From assembly GCF_030247185.1 (NCBI RefSeq), contig NC_080572.1, forward strand, positions 34,084,971-34,148,970: a stretch of 64,000 nucleotides of DNA, read 5' to 3'. Within the stretch, counting starts at the first letter, position 1, and every line of letters begins with the position of its first letter. A program made the translations under genes and the position numbers. A model generated the notes under the pieces. That model did not search any database and had not been told where the DNA came from. It was given only the letters and a program-made list of their open reading frames with translations. The DNA is from Malaya genurostris. Lineage: Eukaryota; Arthropoda; Insecta; Diptera; Culicidae. Shown here in pieces: positions 22,162-32,111 of the stretch.

Positions 22162-23054
22162 TTATATTGAATAGAAATAAATTACATATCGAAAGAAAAC
22201 AATGGTATGGTCCCTCAGGCTTTTAATCACCGGACAGCAAGGTAGTCGATAACCAAGTTCGCATTGGTAATATGTCCTAGGATCTGGGTTCGTATCTGCA
22301 AATGAATTGAAGAAATTCAGACTCCTAGAAGGCAACTCAGGTCTAATTGGAGAAATCTCCATATCTGTCGATGACAAATATTCATCAAGGCAGACTCGTT
22401 CTAATGACAAATTCAATGAAGATGACGATGACACACCATCTACAGCGAAGACAGTGGGCCGTATGAATAAAATGTAGTAAAGTCTGTTGTTTGTAGTATC
22501 TTCTCAAACACAAAGTACACAGAGCAAAACGCGTTTGATATGAATAAAAAATCAAGTTTGAACCTGTAGTTAATGCTACCTTCGAAATTGAGCATTTATT
22601 GCATGCCGTATCGAATCGGTGCCGGAAAAGCTGTAATAAGTATGCACAAAGCAAGAAACGAACCTACTGCTGCTAAAATGCCACTTTATTAAATTTTTCT
22701 ACTTCACTTTATCATCAAACACACGAGTAGCAACCTCTGGAGCTACCTACCGAAAAATCGTAGTAAATACTACATGTTCGAAAGTTGTTGTGTAGTAAAG
22801 TCTCTGCTTTTGACAGGAACGTGATCCACATGTAGCATTTAATACCGAAATTCAAGCATTCTACGTTTTATTCATACGGCCCAGTGTTTCATCTAACGGT
22901 CCGAGATGCGACTCCATTTCATCTATTGCCATCGAGACATCGTCCGAACGAAAACAATCTCTCTGTACAACTGGGGAGTCACCGGTTGGTAGAATATCAA
23001 ACAGATTACGACACATTGGTTCATCAGAAAGTTTGTTAGGAGTTTCCCTGTCAA
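22162..23054 (-). CDS. Possible host exon(s), unidentified, split by an inverted-repeat element
   Basis: The reverse strand carries two coding-like blocks. Block 1 (23054-22887, about 55 residues) follows the acceptor-like TTTTGACAG and reads through PNKLSDEPMCRNLFDILP, VVQRDCFRSDD and AIDEMESHLGPLDE. Block 2 (22451-22162, up to about 96 residues) reads FAVDGVSSSSSLNLSLERV, LSSTDMEISPIRPEL and SRSLNFFNSFADTNPDP before a stop; its true end is probably earlier at a splice donor I cannot fix. Between them lies the 435-bp inverted-repeat element. Both blocks are in phase if the element is simply removed, and also if splicing runs from the donor-like C|GTATGA in the element tip to the acceptor-like GCTGTAG|ATGG beyond its far end. 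I do not recognise the protein. It could be an exon of a gene extending outside the window, or a pseudogene. Acidic and Ser-rich composition suggests a regulatory, unstructured region. Confidence 0.4.
22452..22886. mobile_element. 435-bp element with ends CA(G/C)TGGGCCGTATGAATAA
   Basis: The left tip CAGTGGGCCGTATGAATAA (from 22452) and the right tip, read inward from 22886, CACTGGGCCGTATGAATAA, differ at one of the first 19 positions. The word GTAGTAAAGTCT occurs twice inside (about 22475 and 22791). No target duplication is evident: flanks end AGCGAAGA and begin TTTCATCT. It carries no transposase. The tips include GTATGA, a plausible splice donor on the minus strand. Confidence 0.7.
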
Positions 23055-23363
23055 AATTGGTGTTTTTATTGTAATAAACTGATTTAATATAACTCTATCA
23101 TAGTATTGGAAATTCTAAACTACATTTTTACCTGCGCTTTGGGTTTTTCTAAAATTTCGATAAAAAACTACAAGGATCAGCCCCATGGGGTTGTTCGAGC
23201 CATTGATGTGGAACAAGGAAACCAATTTTTAATGATCTACAAATAAATAGTTCAATCAATCGTCACACTTTTGAATCCGCAATTGCACGAGAGTCTGCTT
23301 AGATTGATCTTGATTAGGAACCAACACCCAACATTGTTTGTATTGATTTTATTTGTTTTATAG
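23055..23363. other. Short intergenic or intronic stretch
   Basis: No coding text. If the block at 22887-23054 is an exon, this is its upstream intron on the minus strand; CAATTTTGACAG at about 23052-23063 would be the acceptor. Confidence 0.35.
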
Positions 23364-25037
23364 CCGACGGAATTACACCAATATCCCAAATGTATGCAAA
23401 ATTCATTCGATCATTGCGCCACATCGAGACAGATAGAAGAATCCACAGTTGGTATGCCACGTGACGTGTTTAATTTCGACATACCTCACATCACAGATGA
23501 CATGGTTACAGCTGCCTTACTTCGACTAAAGTTATCGTTTGCTGTCGGCCCGGATGGAATCCCATCTTGTGTGCTAAAACGTTGTTCTGAAGCCCTAATC
23601 CGTCCGTTAGCAATACTATTTAATCTCTCGGTTCAACGAAGTGAATTTCCCCTGCGTTGGAAGTCATCCCATATGTTTCCGGTCCACAAAAAAGACGACA
23701 AGCGTAATGTTGCTAACTATCGAGGAATAACATCATTGTGTGCTTGCTCCAAGCTGTTTGAAATAATCGTGAACGACATTTTGTTTTCGTGTTGCAAAAA
23801 TTATATAGATTCTCAACAACATGGCTTCTTTCCAAATCGGTCGGTTTCGACAAATCTCATGCAGTTCACTTCAAACTGTTTACGGAATTTGGACTGCGGG
23901 TTGCAAATTGATGCGGCTTACATCGATCTTAAGGCGGCATTCGACCGGGTAGATCATGGAATCCTTTTAAAGAAATTGGAGTTACTTGGCGTTTCTAATC
24001 GTGCAGTTTGTTGGTTCAGATCCTATTTATCGCAACGCTGTGTGCGAGTTTTAATTGGCTCAGCTATGTCGGATGAGTTTTCGAACCTTTCTGGTGTTCC
24101 ACAAGGTAGCATACTCGGCCCGCTGCTGTTCTCGATCTACATAAACGATGTGTCTCTGCTTTTGCCACTGGATTGTCGATTATTTTACGCAGACGATACA
24201 AAAATTTTTCAAATCATCAAATGCCTTTCGGACTGCATCGAATTACAAAAAATGCTGAATGTGTTCCAAAATTGGTGCTCTAACAACCTTTTGGACTTAA
24301 GCGTCAAAAAATGCAGGATTATTTCCTTCCACCGTAAAAAAGCTCCAGTTGCTTTCGATTACAAAATCTTAGGACGCTCCCTTGCCCGAACAGAGCACAT
24401 TAGAGATCTTGGCGTGATTCTGGATCGTGAAGTTACTTTCAAGTTACACTATGACAACATCATACGTAAAGCAAACCGACAACTGGGCTTCATCTTTAAG
24501 ATTTCGTCCGAGTTCCGTGATCCGTTATGTTTGAGATCCCTATATTGCTCGCTGGTTCGGTCATTGCTCGAATCTAATGCGATTGTATGGTGCCCGTTCC
24601 ACTCTAATTGGATTACCAGGATTGAGGCAATTCAACGAAAATTCGTGAGATACGCATTGCGGTTTTTACCTTGGTCTGATCCAACGCAGCTACCGTCATA
24701 CGAGGACCGTTGCCGTTTACTAAATCTTGAACCTTTGGAATTGAGAAGACCATATGCTCAAGCATCATTTGCTGCGAAACTGCTTTTGGGTAGTGTAGAC
24801 TGCCCTGCTTTACTCGAGCGACTAAATTTGTATACTCCTGAGAGGCCTCTTCGACAACGACCTTTGCTGCTATTGGAAACTCGTAACACACTATATGATC
24901 AAAATGAACCATTCAGATCCGTTTGCCTACGATTCAATGAATTCGCCGAATATTTTAATTTCAACGTGTCGTCTAATGTTTTTTATCTTAGATTACTTGA
25001 TCGTTTTCGTGTTGTCTACCGTAATAATGTACTTTAA
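23364..25037 (+). CDS. LINE reverse transcriptase, 5'-truncated, frame intact
   Basis: The frame is open from 23364; the first ATG is at 23394 (547 residues to the stop). Residues from that Met: VGPDGIPSCVLK (51-62), NYRGITSLCACSKLFE (108-123, fingers), QQHGFFPNRS (141-150), AAYIDLKAAFDRVDHG (174-189, motif A with Asp178), SGVPQGSILGPLLFSIYIND (233-252), FYADDTKIF (264-272, catalytic YADD at 265-268), IRDLGVILD (336-344), RKANRQLGFIFKI (358-370), LYCSLVRSLLESNAIVWCPF (383-402), RKFVRYALRFLPW (415-427). The upstream endonuclease is absent, as expected from incomplete reverse transcription. The enzyme would copy its own RNA at a nicked target. All catalytic residues are present and there is no internal stop, so this is the youngest-looking coding segment here. 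The clade is CR1/Jockey-group by general appearance; I do not assign it further. Confidence 0.9.
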   Translation, partial: PTELHQYPKCMQNSFDHCATSRQIEESTVGMPRDVFNFDIPHITDDMVTAALLRLKLSFAVGPDGIPSCVLKRCSEALIRPLAILFNLSVQRSEFPLRWKSSHMFPVHKKDDKRNVANYRGITSLCACSKLFEIIVNDILFSCCKNYIDSQQHGFFPNRSVSTNLMQFTSNCLRNLDCGLQIDAAYIDLKAAFDRVDHGILLKKLELLGVSNRAVCWFRSYLSQRCVRVLIGSAMSDEFSNLSGVPQGSILGPLLFSIYINDVSLLLPLDCRLFYADDTKIFQIIKCLSDCIELQKMLNVFQNWCSNNLLDLSVKKCRIISFHRKKAPVAFDYKILGRSLARTEHIRDLGVILDREVTFKLHYDNIIRKANRQLGFIFKISSEFRDPLCLRSLYCSLVRSLLESNAIVWCPFHSNWITRIEAIQRKFVRYALRFLPWSDPTQLPSYEDRCRLLNLEPLELRRPYAQASFAAKLLLGSVDCPALLERLNLYTPERPLRQRPLLLLETRNTLYDQNEPFRSVCLRFNEFAEYFNFNVSSNVFYLRLLDRFRVVYRNNVL

Positions 25038-25131
25038 GTTTTACTTTTACATTAAAATTTTTTATTCATTAAGACATACATTGTCAGATGAACTATAAAA
25101 TAGACAAATAAACAAATAAACAAACAAATAT
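23364..25131 (+). mobile_element. 5'-truncated LINE with AAACAAAT-type 3' tail
   Basis: The coding part is followed by a short AT-rich 3' untranslated region (25038-25098) and a tail of tandem AAATAAAC/AAACAAAT units (about 25099-25131), a common LINE 3' end in insects. Target duplications are not obvious. Related but broken copies lie at 7383-8062 (minus) and 43864-45413 (plus). Confidence 0.8.
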
Positions 25132-27844
25132 GGAATCTCTTCTAAAATATTATAACCCAATGAGATACCATATGTGAGCTGTGATTTGATGTGTTTGTAC
25201 ATCAAATATCAAATCATCATCATCAAATATACATGAACATTTGTACATTCTTATGACACTATCTCGCTTGTATTCCCATTGCCACAGGCAACCGATGTTC
25301 GAATCGTTGTCACTTCAATTCAACTCTCAACACATGTTCTCGTATGCTGCCAGCACATCGTTTTCGGTTCAGAAGTCAGTTGTGTTTAGCACGAGACATG
25401 AAATTCAATCGTGTATCGTCTACATTACGCTACGGTTCGGTTTTTGTTTTCGTACATCAATGCTCGTGCTCGTTTGAAATACCAGCGAAAACAAAGCCAA
25501 CACACTCACTAGCGTAGCTCAATACGGTAATACCAAACACAGTACTCACTTTTGAAAACTTGGAGTGAGAGTTAGGTACTATGAAATCAAAACAGAGAAC
25601 CATCAATACCATCACAATTTGGTATCAGTGATAAAACCCGCGGGATAACATATTGAAAACAAACTACTTCTATTTACCTTCTGCCAACCCCTTAAGGTTT
25701 GTCAATTAAGAAATATTCTTTGACTAGAGGTGCTGTACATTAATGACCCCATGTACAGCATCTCTTGTCTTACCCAATGAATCTTTTGGTCACGGTGGAC
25801 AATTAGACGAACCGGCCATCAGTAAAAAAGATCGCGAAATGAGAATCGATGGTACACTTAATCTTAATGTGTGTCTGAATCTACACGGGCAAAATTCCGA
25901 TTCTAAAAATGAACAAAACGAGTCATGATTGTGAAAATAATATATTTTCATGTTATGATAATTCACCATGATTAAAACTTCTTGGATCATGATCTATTCG
26001 GACTGATTTTGCTGAAATTTAAACGTAACGCATTTGTTGGGTCAGGCGTGTTTTTGCTACGATGTTATTTTTTTTTATTCAATGATGGTGTTAATTTTTT
26101 AATTCAGTGAAAAGCAAGACGAACTTCTTTTAATCAGAATCAATAACAATTAAAATATTATGTTTTTGAAAAACGACGACACCTAAGATAACGTGTTTAC
26201 TTGCGTTCATTGCTTCATTTTTGATTTTGTGTTTCAGGATTTAAACACTTAAACGAACTGCATGAAAAAACACGTGTGAATTAAACCTCTCAAAAAGAAA
26301 CTTTATGTCGAATTCTTGCAAAAAAAAAACGTCTTATTTATAATATTTAGGTGAATCAATACAGCTTGTGTTGTTATATCTATGAAACAAATTAATCAAA
26401 GTGGTTGAACAAAATATTTTTCTGATTTTCGTTAGATGGTGTTCCAAATTCACAATCGAATTTATTTTTTGGTTTACGCTAGCTCTCGGAATATTATTCT
26501 AGCAACAACGATCACATCAAATATTAAGGAATACATTCAAACAAAATGTAACATTGATGTTTGTCGAATGAAAAGCGGAGCCGTGCTTAGTCTCTTATGA
26601 TGTCAATTTTCGGTTCATTATCTTTATTTTTATGTTATGTTTAATTCTCTATCAGCCGGTGGGTACAACAACACGATTATTAAATGAACATGTTTCAAGA
26701 TCAAGTAAACATTTTCAGTGGGTCTTGCTTTTCAATGTCTGCTTTTTGCTTTAGCATTAAACTATTGAGCAATCTATCACATCACTTGAAGCAGAGGGTT
26801 CATAGTGATATCCGGGTAGAAATTTAGAGTTACGAGCTTTGAAAGAAATGCATTCTTCAAGTAACGCATTTTTGAATCATGATTAATTTTCATGGGAAAA
26901 CAGTTATTGCTCATGGTTTCAGTTAAAATAATTGGTTTCATGATTTTCTAATCATGACAGCAGTAACGAATATTTTTCTGTGTATGATATCTACATGATT
27001 CAAAATACCAATAACTTTTCAAGCACTGCTAATAATAATGTATAGATAAAATATCGTTGGCCACAACTACTGAACTTTACAAACCTAACAGTAATTCACA
27101 CTTCACCGATTCATGACAAGTTATTTCTTCACTAGAACTCGATCCAATCGGTTCCGAAATTGAAATCGAGAAAAGTGGTCACTGCTTAGCACCATACTGA
27201 TCAAATAATCAACCACATCCAAGGTTATAAGTCTATTCCAGTAGCTTTTTTCACTGCACAATGACACCACAGATTTCACAGCGAGTATTTGTTTGGCTGC
27301 TCGAACGAGTGCCTTGGTCAGGAGTTAAGTTGCCACATTGAACGCCATCAAGAGTACTACTTCAGTTAGCTGTATATAGGACCGGCATCGTTAGTGTTCG
27401 TAACGGAGAATGTTTCTGCTATCGAGCTTTTCGCTTCTCCTGCTGCTTATGGCGTCTTTCAAATTAAATCTTTCAAGTTTACGCTATGGACAGTGGTCAG
27501 TTCTTTGGCGAGTGTATCTTGAATGGAGTGGTTCGCCGAAAGAAGCTTTAAGCAGGAAATTGCTTCGGACCGGCCCGATAAAAAAGCGGCTATAACAGAC
27601 GAAGGACGGCGGTTTTCAAACTTGTACATCAAAAACCGACTATTTGATAAGAAATATAACATGTGAATGAAGTAGTGATCATGTAACTCCAGTTCAAAAG
27701 CGATAACATTCCGTTGAATCTAAGTATTTTCAGAGCGAAAGCCCCGAACATTGTTTGAGCATGGAAGTTCCTTATATACTAAAAAAAAACTACGCATTGA
27801 TTCTAAAGTTACTGAAGGATGAGTTAGTTAGATTTATTTTTCTT
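25132..27844. other. Intergenic DNA, nothing recognised
   Basis: Both strands were read without finding a gene, array or paired inverted repeats. Words such as TCATGATTAAAACTTCTTGG and GAATCATGATTAATTTTCAT near 25960 and 26875 may be remnants of one repeat. Small frames at 25743-25928 and 27410-27595 have no known domain. Confidence 0.45.
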
Positions 27845-28557
27845 TCTCTTATTCTTTATCCAGAGTGTGTGTGTGTCAAATAATCTCACTAGGTTTTCTC
27901 GGAGATGGCTGAACCGATTTTGGCAAACTTAGATTCAAATGAAAGGTCTCATGGTCCCATACGGAATTCCTGAATATCATCCGGATCCGACTTCTGGTTC
28001 CGGAGTTATAGGGTAAAGTGTGTTCAATATTGTACACCGTCACTTAAACTGGCGAAACAAAATACGTAAAAAAATTTCCTAACTGGTCTCGAAACTACAC
28101 AAAGTGATAGTCATTATCAGTAGGCTACTAAACAAACCGATTTCGGCTATCCTGGTTCCCGGTATCCGGTTCCGGTAGTATCGGAAATAATGTTCATATA
28201 TACCAAAATGGATCTTACTCACTTTTCTCAGCGATGGTTTGATCGATTATCACAAACTTAGATTCAAATGAAAGGTCTTTCGGTCCCATACGGAAATCCT
28301 GAACTTTATCTGGATCCGACTTTCGGTTCCGGAATTATAGGGTAAAGTGTGTTCAATATTGTACACCGTCACTTAAACCGGCGAAACAAAATACGTAAAA
28401 AAATTTCTTAACTGGTCTCGAAACTACACAAAGCGATAGTCATTATCAGTAGGCTTCTAAACAAACCAATTCCGGCTATCCTGGTTTCTGGTCTCCGGTT
28501 CCGGAAGTACCGGAAATATACATGAGAAAGGCATCATTACACCACTAGGTGGAATAA
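27845..28557 (+). repeat. Interspersed repeat built of about 165-bp units (dimeric, 329-bp period)
   Basis: The block around CAAACTTAGATTCAAATGAA recurs exactly 329 bases apart (27924 and 28253). Within that period GGTTCCGG recurs at 27996, 28168 and 28325, spacings of 172 and 157, so the 329-bp unit is itself a diverged dimer. The copy ends with GAGAAAGGCATCATTACACC then ACTAGGTGGA, a terminus shared with other copies in this window. Confidence 0.75.
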
Positions 28558-28579
28558 AACAGGTTTTTTTTAAAGAAGT

Positions 28580-29253
28580 TTTGCCTTTCTTATATAGAAA
28601 GGTTATGCAAGCACTTGAAAATCGACTAGTAAAAATCGAGGTCAGCAATGTCTGTGTGTATGTATGTACGTGGGTGTATGTGTCAAATAATCCCACTAGG
28701 TTTTCTCGGAGATGGCTGAACCGATTTTGACAAACATAAATTCCAATGAAAGGTCTGGTGAAAGGTGCTCCCATACGAAATGGCTGAATTCCATCGGGAT
28801 CCGACTTCCGGATCCGGAGTTATAGGGTAAAACGTGTTAAATATTATACACCGTCGCATAAAGCGGCGAAACATAAACAGTAATAAATGTTCTAAATTGG
28901 ACTCAAAACTACACAAATCGATAGCCATCATCAATAGGCACCTAAACAAACCAATTATGGCTATCCTGGTTTTCGAATAAAGACGGAAGATAATACTTAT
29001 ATTCTCAAAAATGAATAATACTCATTTTTCTCTGAGATTGCAGAACCGATATTCCCAATCTTAGGGTCAAATGAGAGGTCTTATATCACCAAAAAGTACT
29101 GTATATTTTCGGATTCAACAAAAACTTAAACCGTCGTTCAGATAAATCAGAGTACGATAGAAAAATCGTAAAAAAACTTCAAACTTCAAACTGAATAGAA
29201 TACCACAGTATTATATATGAAAAAGGCTTCATTACACCACTTGGTGCATTAAA
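28580..29253 (+). repeat. Second copy of the same family, directly following
   Basis: It begins TTGCCTTTCTTATATAGAAA (a CCTTTC/GAAAGG palindrome), contains CTCGGAGATGGCTGAACCGA and GGATCCGACTTCCGGATCCG, and ends with AAAAGGCTTCATTACACCAC then TTGGTGCATTAA. It is separated from the previous copy by about 22 bases. Confidence 0.7.
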
Positions 29254-29589
29254 ATGTTTTATACTCCCACTTCCCCTCATTCATCAATTGTTTTTACAAT
29301 CTCATGCAGTATCTGTTTTTCTTTTTTATCTAATTGCCAATCATTTTCATTTGATTTTTAGACGTAGTAGCCTTTGGATGTTCACAAACTTGATAGAAGG
29401 GGCACATTATTCGATGGAGTGGACTACATTTTGCATAATTTGTTCTAATGTGTCTTTTCTTAATTTAGGATGTGATGAATAACGACTAGGTATATACAAA
29501 TTTAATTACGACAGTAATGAAGATAATTCATTGGCGACGATCCTCAAGTGTTTGAATATTGATGAGTGTGGAGTGTGATTCGTATGGTG
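29254..29589. other. Intergenic DNA
   Basis: No gene or repeat recognised; a 64-residue open frame at 29288-29482 has no known motif. Confidence 0.4.
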
Positions 29590-30240
29590 AAAGAGGAAGT
29601 ATGGTCCAGGGACCACAGGACCTTTCATTTGAATCTAAGTTTGTGAAAATCGGTCGCGCCGTCTATGAGAAAAGTTAGAACACATATTTTCTTTTTTTGC
29701 ACATTTTACCCCATAACTCCCGAACCGGAAGTCGGATCCAAACAATATTCGGGAATTTTTTATGGGACCTTAAGATCTTTCATTTGAACCTAAGTTTGTG
29801 AAAATCGGTTCAGCCATCTCTGGGAAAAGTTAGTGCACTTATTTTCACAATTTTTTGCACATTTTACCCCGTAATTCCGTAACCGGAAGTCGGATCCAAA
29901 TAATATTCAGGAATTTTGTATGGAACCACAAGACCTTTCATTTTTTCATTTTCATTTCATCTATGAGAAAAAATTGAACACATATTTTCTTTTTTTTGCA
30001 CATTTTTCCCCATAACTCCCGAACCGGAAGTCGGATCCAAATAATACTCAGGAATTTTTTATGCGACCTTAAGACCTTTTATTTGAATCTAAGTTTGTGA
30101 AAATCGGTTAATCCATCTCTGAGAGAAGTTAGTGCACTTATTTTCACAATTTTTTGCATGGGGTAAAACATAATTCCTGAAACGGAAGTCGGATCCAAAT
30201 AATATTCAAGAATTTTGTTTGGGACCACATTCCACATATA
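29590..30240 (-). repeat. Tandem array of about 150-bp units, reverse orientation of the 165-bp family
   Basis: The phrase AACCGGAAGTCGGATCCAAA recurs near 29722, 29880 and 30022 and, changed, near 30180, spacings of roughly 145-158. Neighbouring units alternate in detail (for example AGTTAGAACACATATTTTC against AGTTAGTGCACTTATTTTC), so the array is dimeric. Words such as GGTTCAGCCATCTCTG are the reverse complement of the GATGGCTGAACC core of the 27.9-kb family. Confidence 0.75.
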
Positions 30241-30328
30241 TTTTATTCGATAATATAATATATTTTTTGGCACACGGCTTAAGCTCTAAGATGCCAAGGT
30301 TATGTTCTAATTATAATTAACGACTAAT

Positions 30329-31077
30329 TTAAGGTAGCGCTTCGCCGTGGTCAGGTCGAAGCAAGACAACTCACTGCTTCCTCTTGCTTTGTCGCCGAAA
30401 TTTCACCCTAAATTGCAAATTTCTAAAATACTAACCCGATTCACGAAAAATCAAAAACATACGATTGTAGGTAAATGATTTTACTATGCATTTGGCGAAA
30501 AATATCAGTTAGAAAGCTTTTCTTTCGCGAGATTTCGTGCGAGTTTTGTTAAAATTTGTTTTTTTTTCCTTTTCTCGTTATAAACAACTCGCATATATAG
30601 GGATGTGCTACGTTTTCAACAAAGCGTCAAAGCTAGTAGCGATGAAAATCTTTACTGATTTCTGGTTCTACTGAAACATGAATAGAAATTATTTTACAAA
30701 GTAGTAACACTTACTTACATTTTCTACTCATCTATATTCAACGTTTACGCAGAGAGAACGGACAACGAAAACAAAAGAAATGTTGTTAGCGTCTACCGCA
30801 TGTGGCATTTTGCACACCCCAATGCATGCGTTGACATTGTGTGCGTGCGAAAGAATAAGGAAAAACTCATTTATTTTTATAACTCGCACGAAATCTTTCG
30901 ATAAAAATGTTTATCAGACACAATTTATATACGAATCGATAGAAAAATTAATTATCTAGAATCGTATGTTCTTGGAATTTCCGTTTTCTTCCCCGTTTTC
31001 TCACAATTTTGGGTAAAGTGCGTGAAACCCCGGGATAGGCAGCGAACTCCCGTGACCACGGCGAAGCGCTACCTTAA
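30329..31077. mobile_element. MITE, 741 bp, flanked by TTAA
   Basis: The element is 30333-31073. The tips GGTAGCGCTTCGCCGTGGTC and their reverse complement are exact over 21 bases (30333-30353 and 31053-31073), and TTAA stands on both sides (30329-30332 and 31074-31077). Further in, GATTTCGTGCGAGTT (about 30533) and its reverse complement near 30883 pair as well, giving long subterminal inverted repeats. A TTAA duplication is typical of piggyBac- and Kolobok-type transposases; the GGTAGCG tip is not the usual piggyBac CCC. No transposase is present. Confidence 0.85.
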
Positions 31078-31251
31078 AACTAGAAAAGTATCAATAGATT
31101 ATGACGTCTCGGATTTTCGAAAATCCAGCTTTCAGCTGGCGATCGGCAGTGGTGAATTGAATATTGCATGAGTCTTCCAGATGGCGTTGTTAAATATCGA
31201 CAAGGATCGAGAGAATCGAGCTTATGTTAGTATCGAACCTGTAGGTGGAAA

Positions 31252-32059
31252 TTATACTTTCTGAGCGAGGAATAACACATTACACTTGGTTATTGATGTG
31301 TTTGAGGAAATGGTATATGAGAAGCATATATAGACTATCCCGACTGTCGCCACAGGTGCAAAGACCGCTCTTCGTGAGCCCAACACGCCGGAGATGTGCG
31401 TTGAAAGTGTAGTGATTTGACATGATCCGCGACATAACACGAATGAAATCGCGACTTACGTTCATCCCCCTTAACCAAGGTTTCGTCGATACCCTAAGGA
31501 TAATGGAATGCAGCCATCGTCCTAGTTCGCCATTGCTCCATGAAGTTTGTCAACTTTCGAGAGTTTTCTGACGAGAGATACTGAAAAATTCATTGAAGCA
31601 GATTGGTTTTTCATAAATATCACCTTCTAATGCGCCCACCTTAGCCAATGAGTCTGCCTTTTCATTGCCAGGAATGGAACAATGCGAAGGGACCCAGACT
31701 AAAGATCTTGAATAAGACCGTCCAGATAAAGTTCTCAAATGTTCCCATATTTTTCCTAGGAACTATGAAGGAGACTTTCCTGACTTCATTGCCCGGAGAG
31801 CTTCTATTGAGCTTAGACTGTCCGTGACAATGAAGTAATGGTCTTTGGGCAAGGTTTCATTGATCTCAAGGGTGTACTGAATAGCAGCTAATTCTGCGAC
31901 GTAAACTGAAGCCGGATCACTGAGTTTGTAAGAAGCGGTGATGTTACTCCCATTTCTCGATACCTCGATACCCATTTGAAGAGCCCATGTCTTGCAATGG
32001 TCCTTGGAGATCTGCAGCCCATGTCTTGCAATGGTCCTTGGAGATCCTATAATAGACAC
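31252..32059 (-). pseudogene. I-like ORF2: RNase H and C-terminal cysteine motif
   Basis: Frame 32059-31763 contains ASVYVAELAAIQYTLE and HYFIVTDSLSSIEALRA, the Glu and Asp strands of RNase H. Frame 31738-31550 gives SLVWVPSHCSIPGNEKADSL, the His-containing closing motif. Frame 31465-31280 includes SNHYTFNAHLRRVGL and SGLCTCGDSRDS, resembling the Cys-rich tail of I elements. The first Asp of RNase H (usually in TDGS) is not seen. RNase H would remove the RNA strand after first-strand synthesis. Frame breaks at about 31760 and 31500. Confidence 0.75.
31983..32046. repeat. 30-bp direct duplication, period 34
   Basis: GCCCATGTCTTGCAATGGTC and the next ten bases occur at 31983-32012 and exactly again at 32017-32046. 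It lies inside the dead I-like element at the junction where RT and RNase H text meet, so it may be a by-product of the internal deletion. Confidence 0.9.
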
Positions 32060-32111
32060 AACGCTGTCGTCGGCAAGTTGTCTCAGCGTGCAAGATGTGT
32101 TGATACATTCA

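Noticed and set aside
24613..24912. Reverse 99-residue frame
   Set aside because: Shadow of the intact forward reverse transcriptase.
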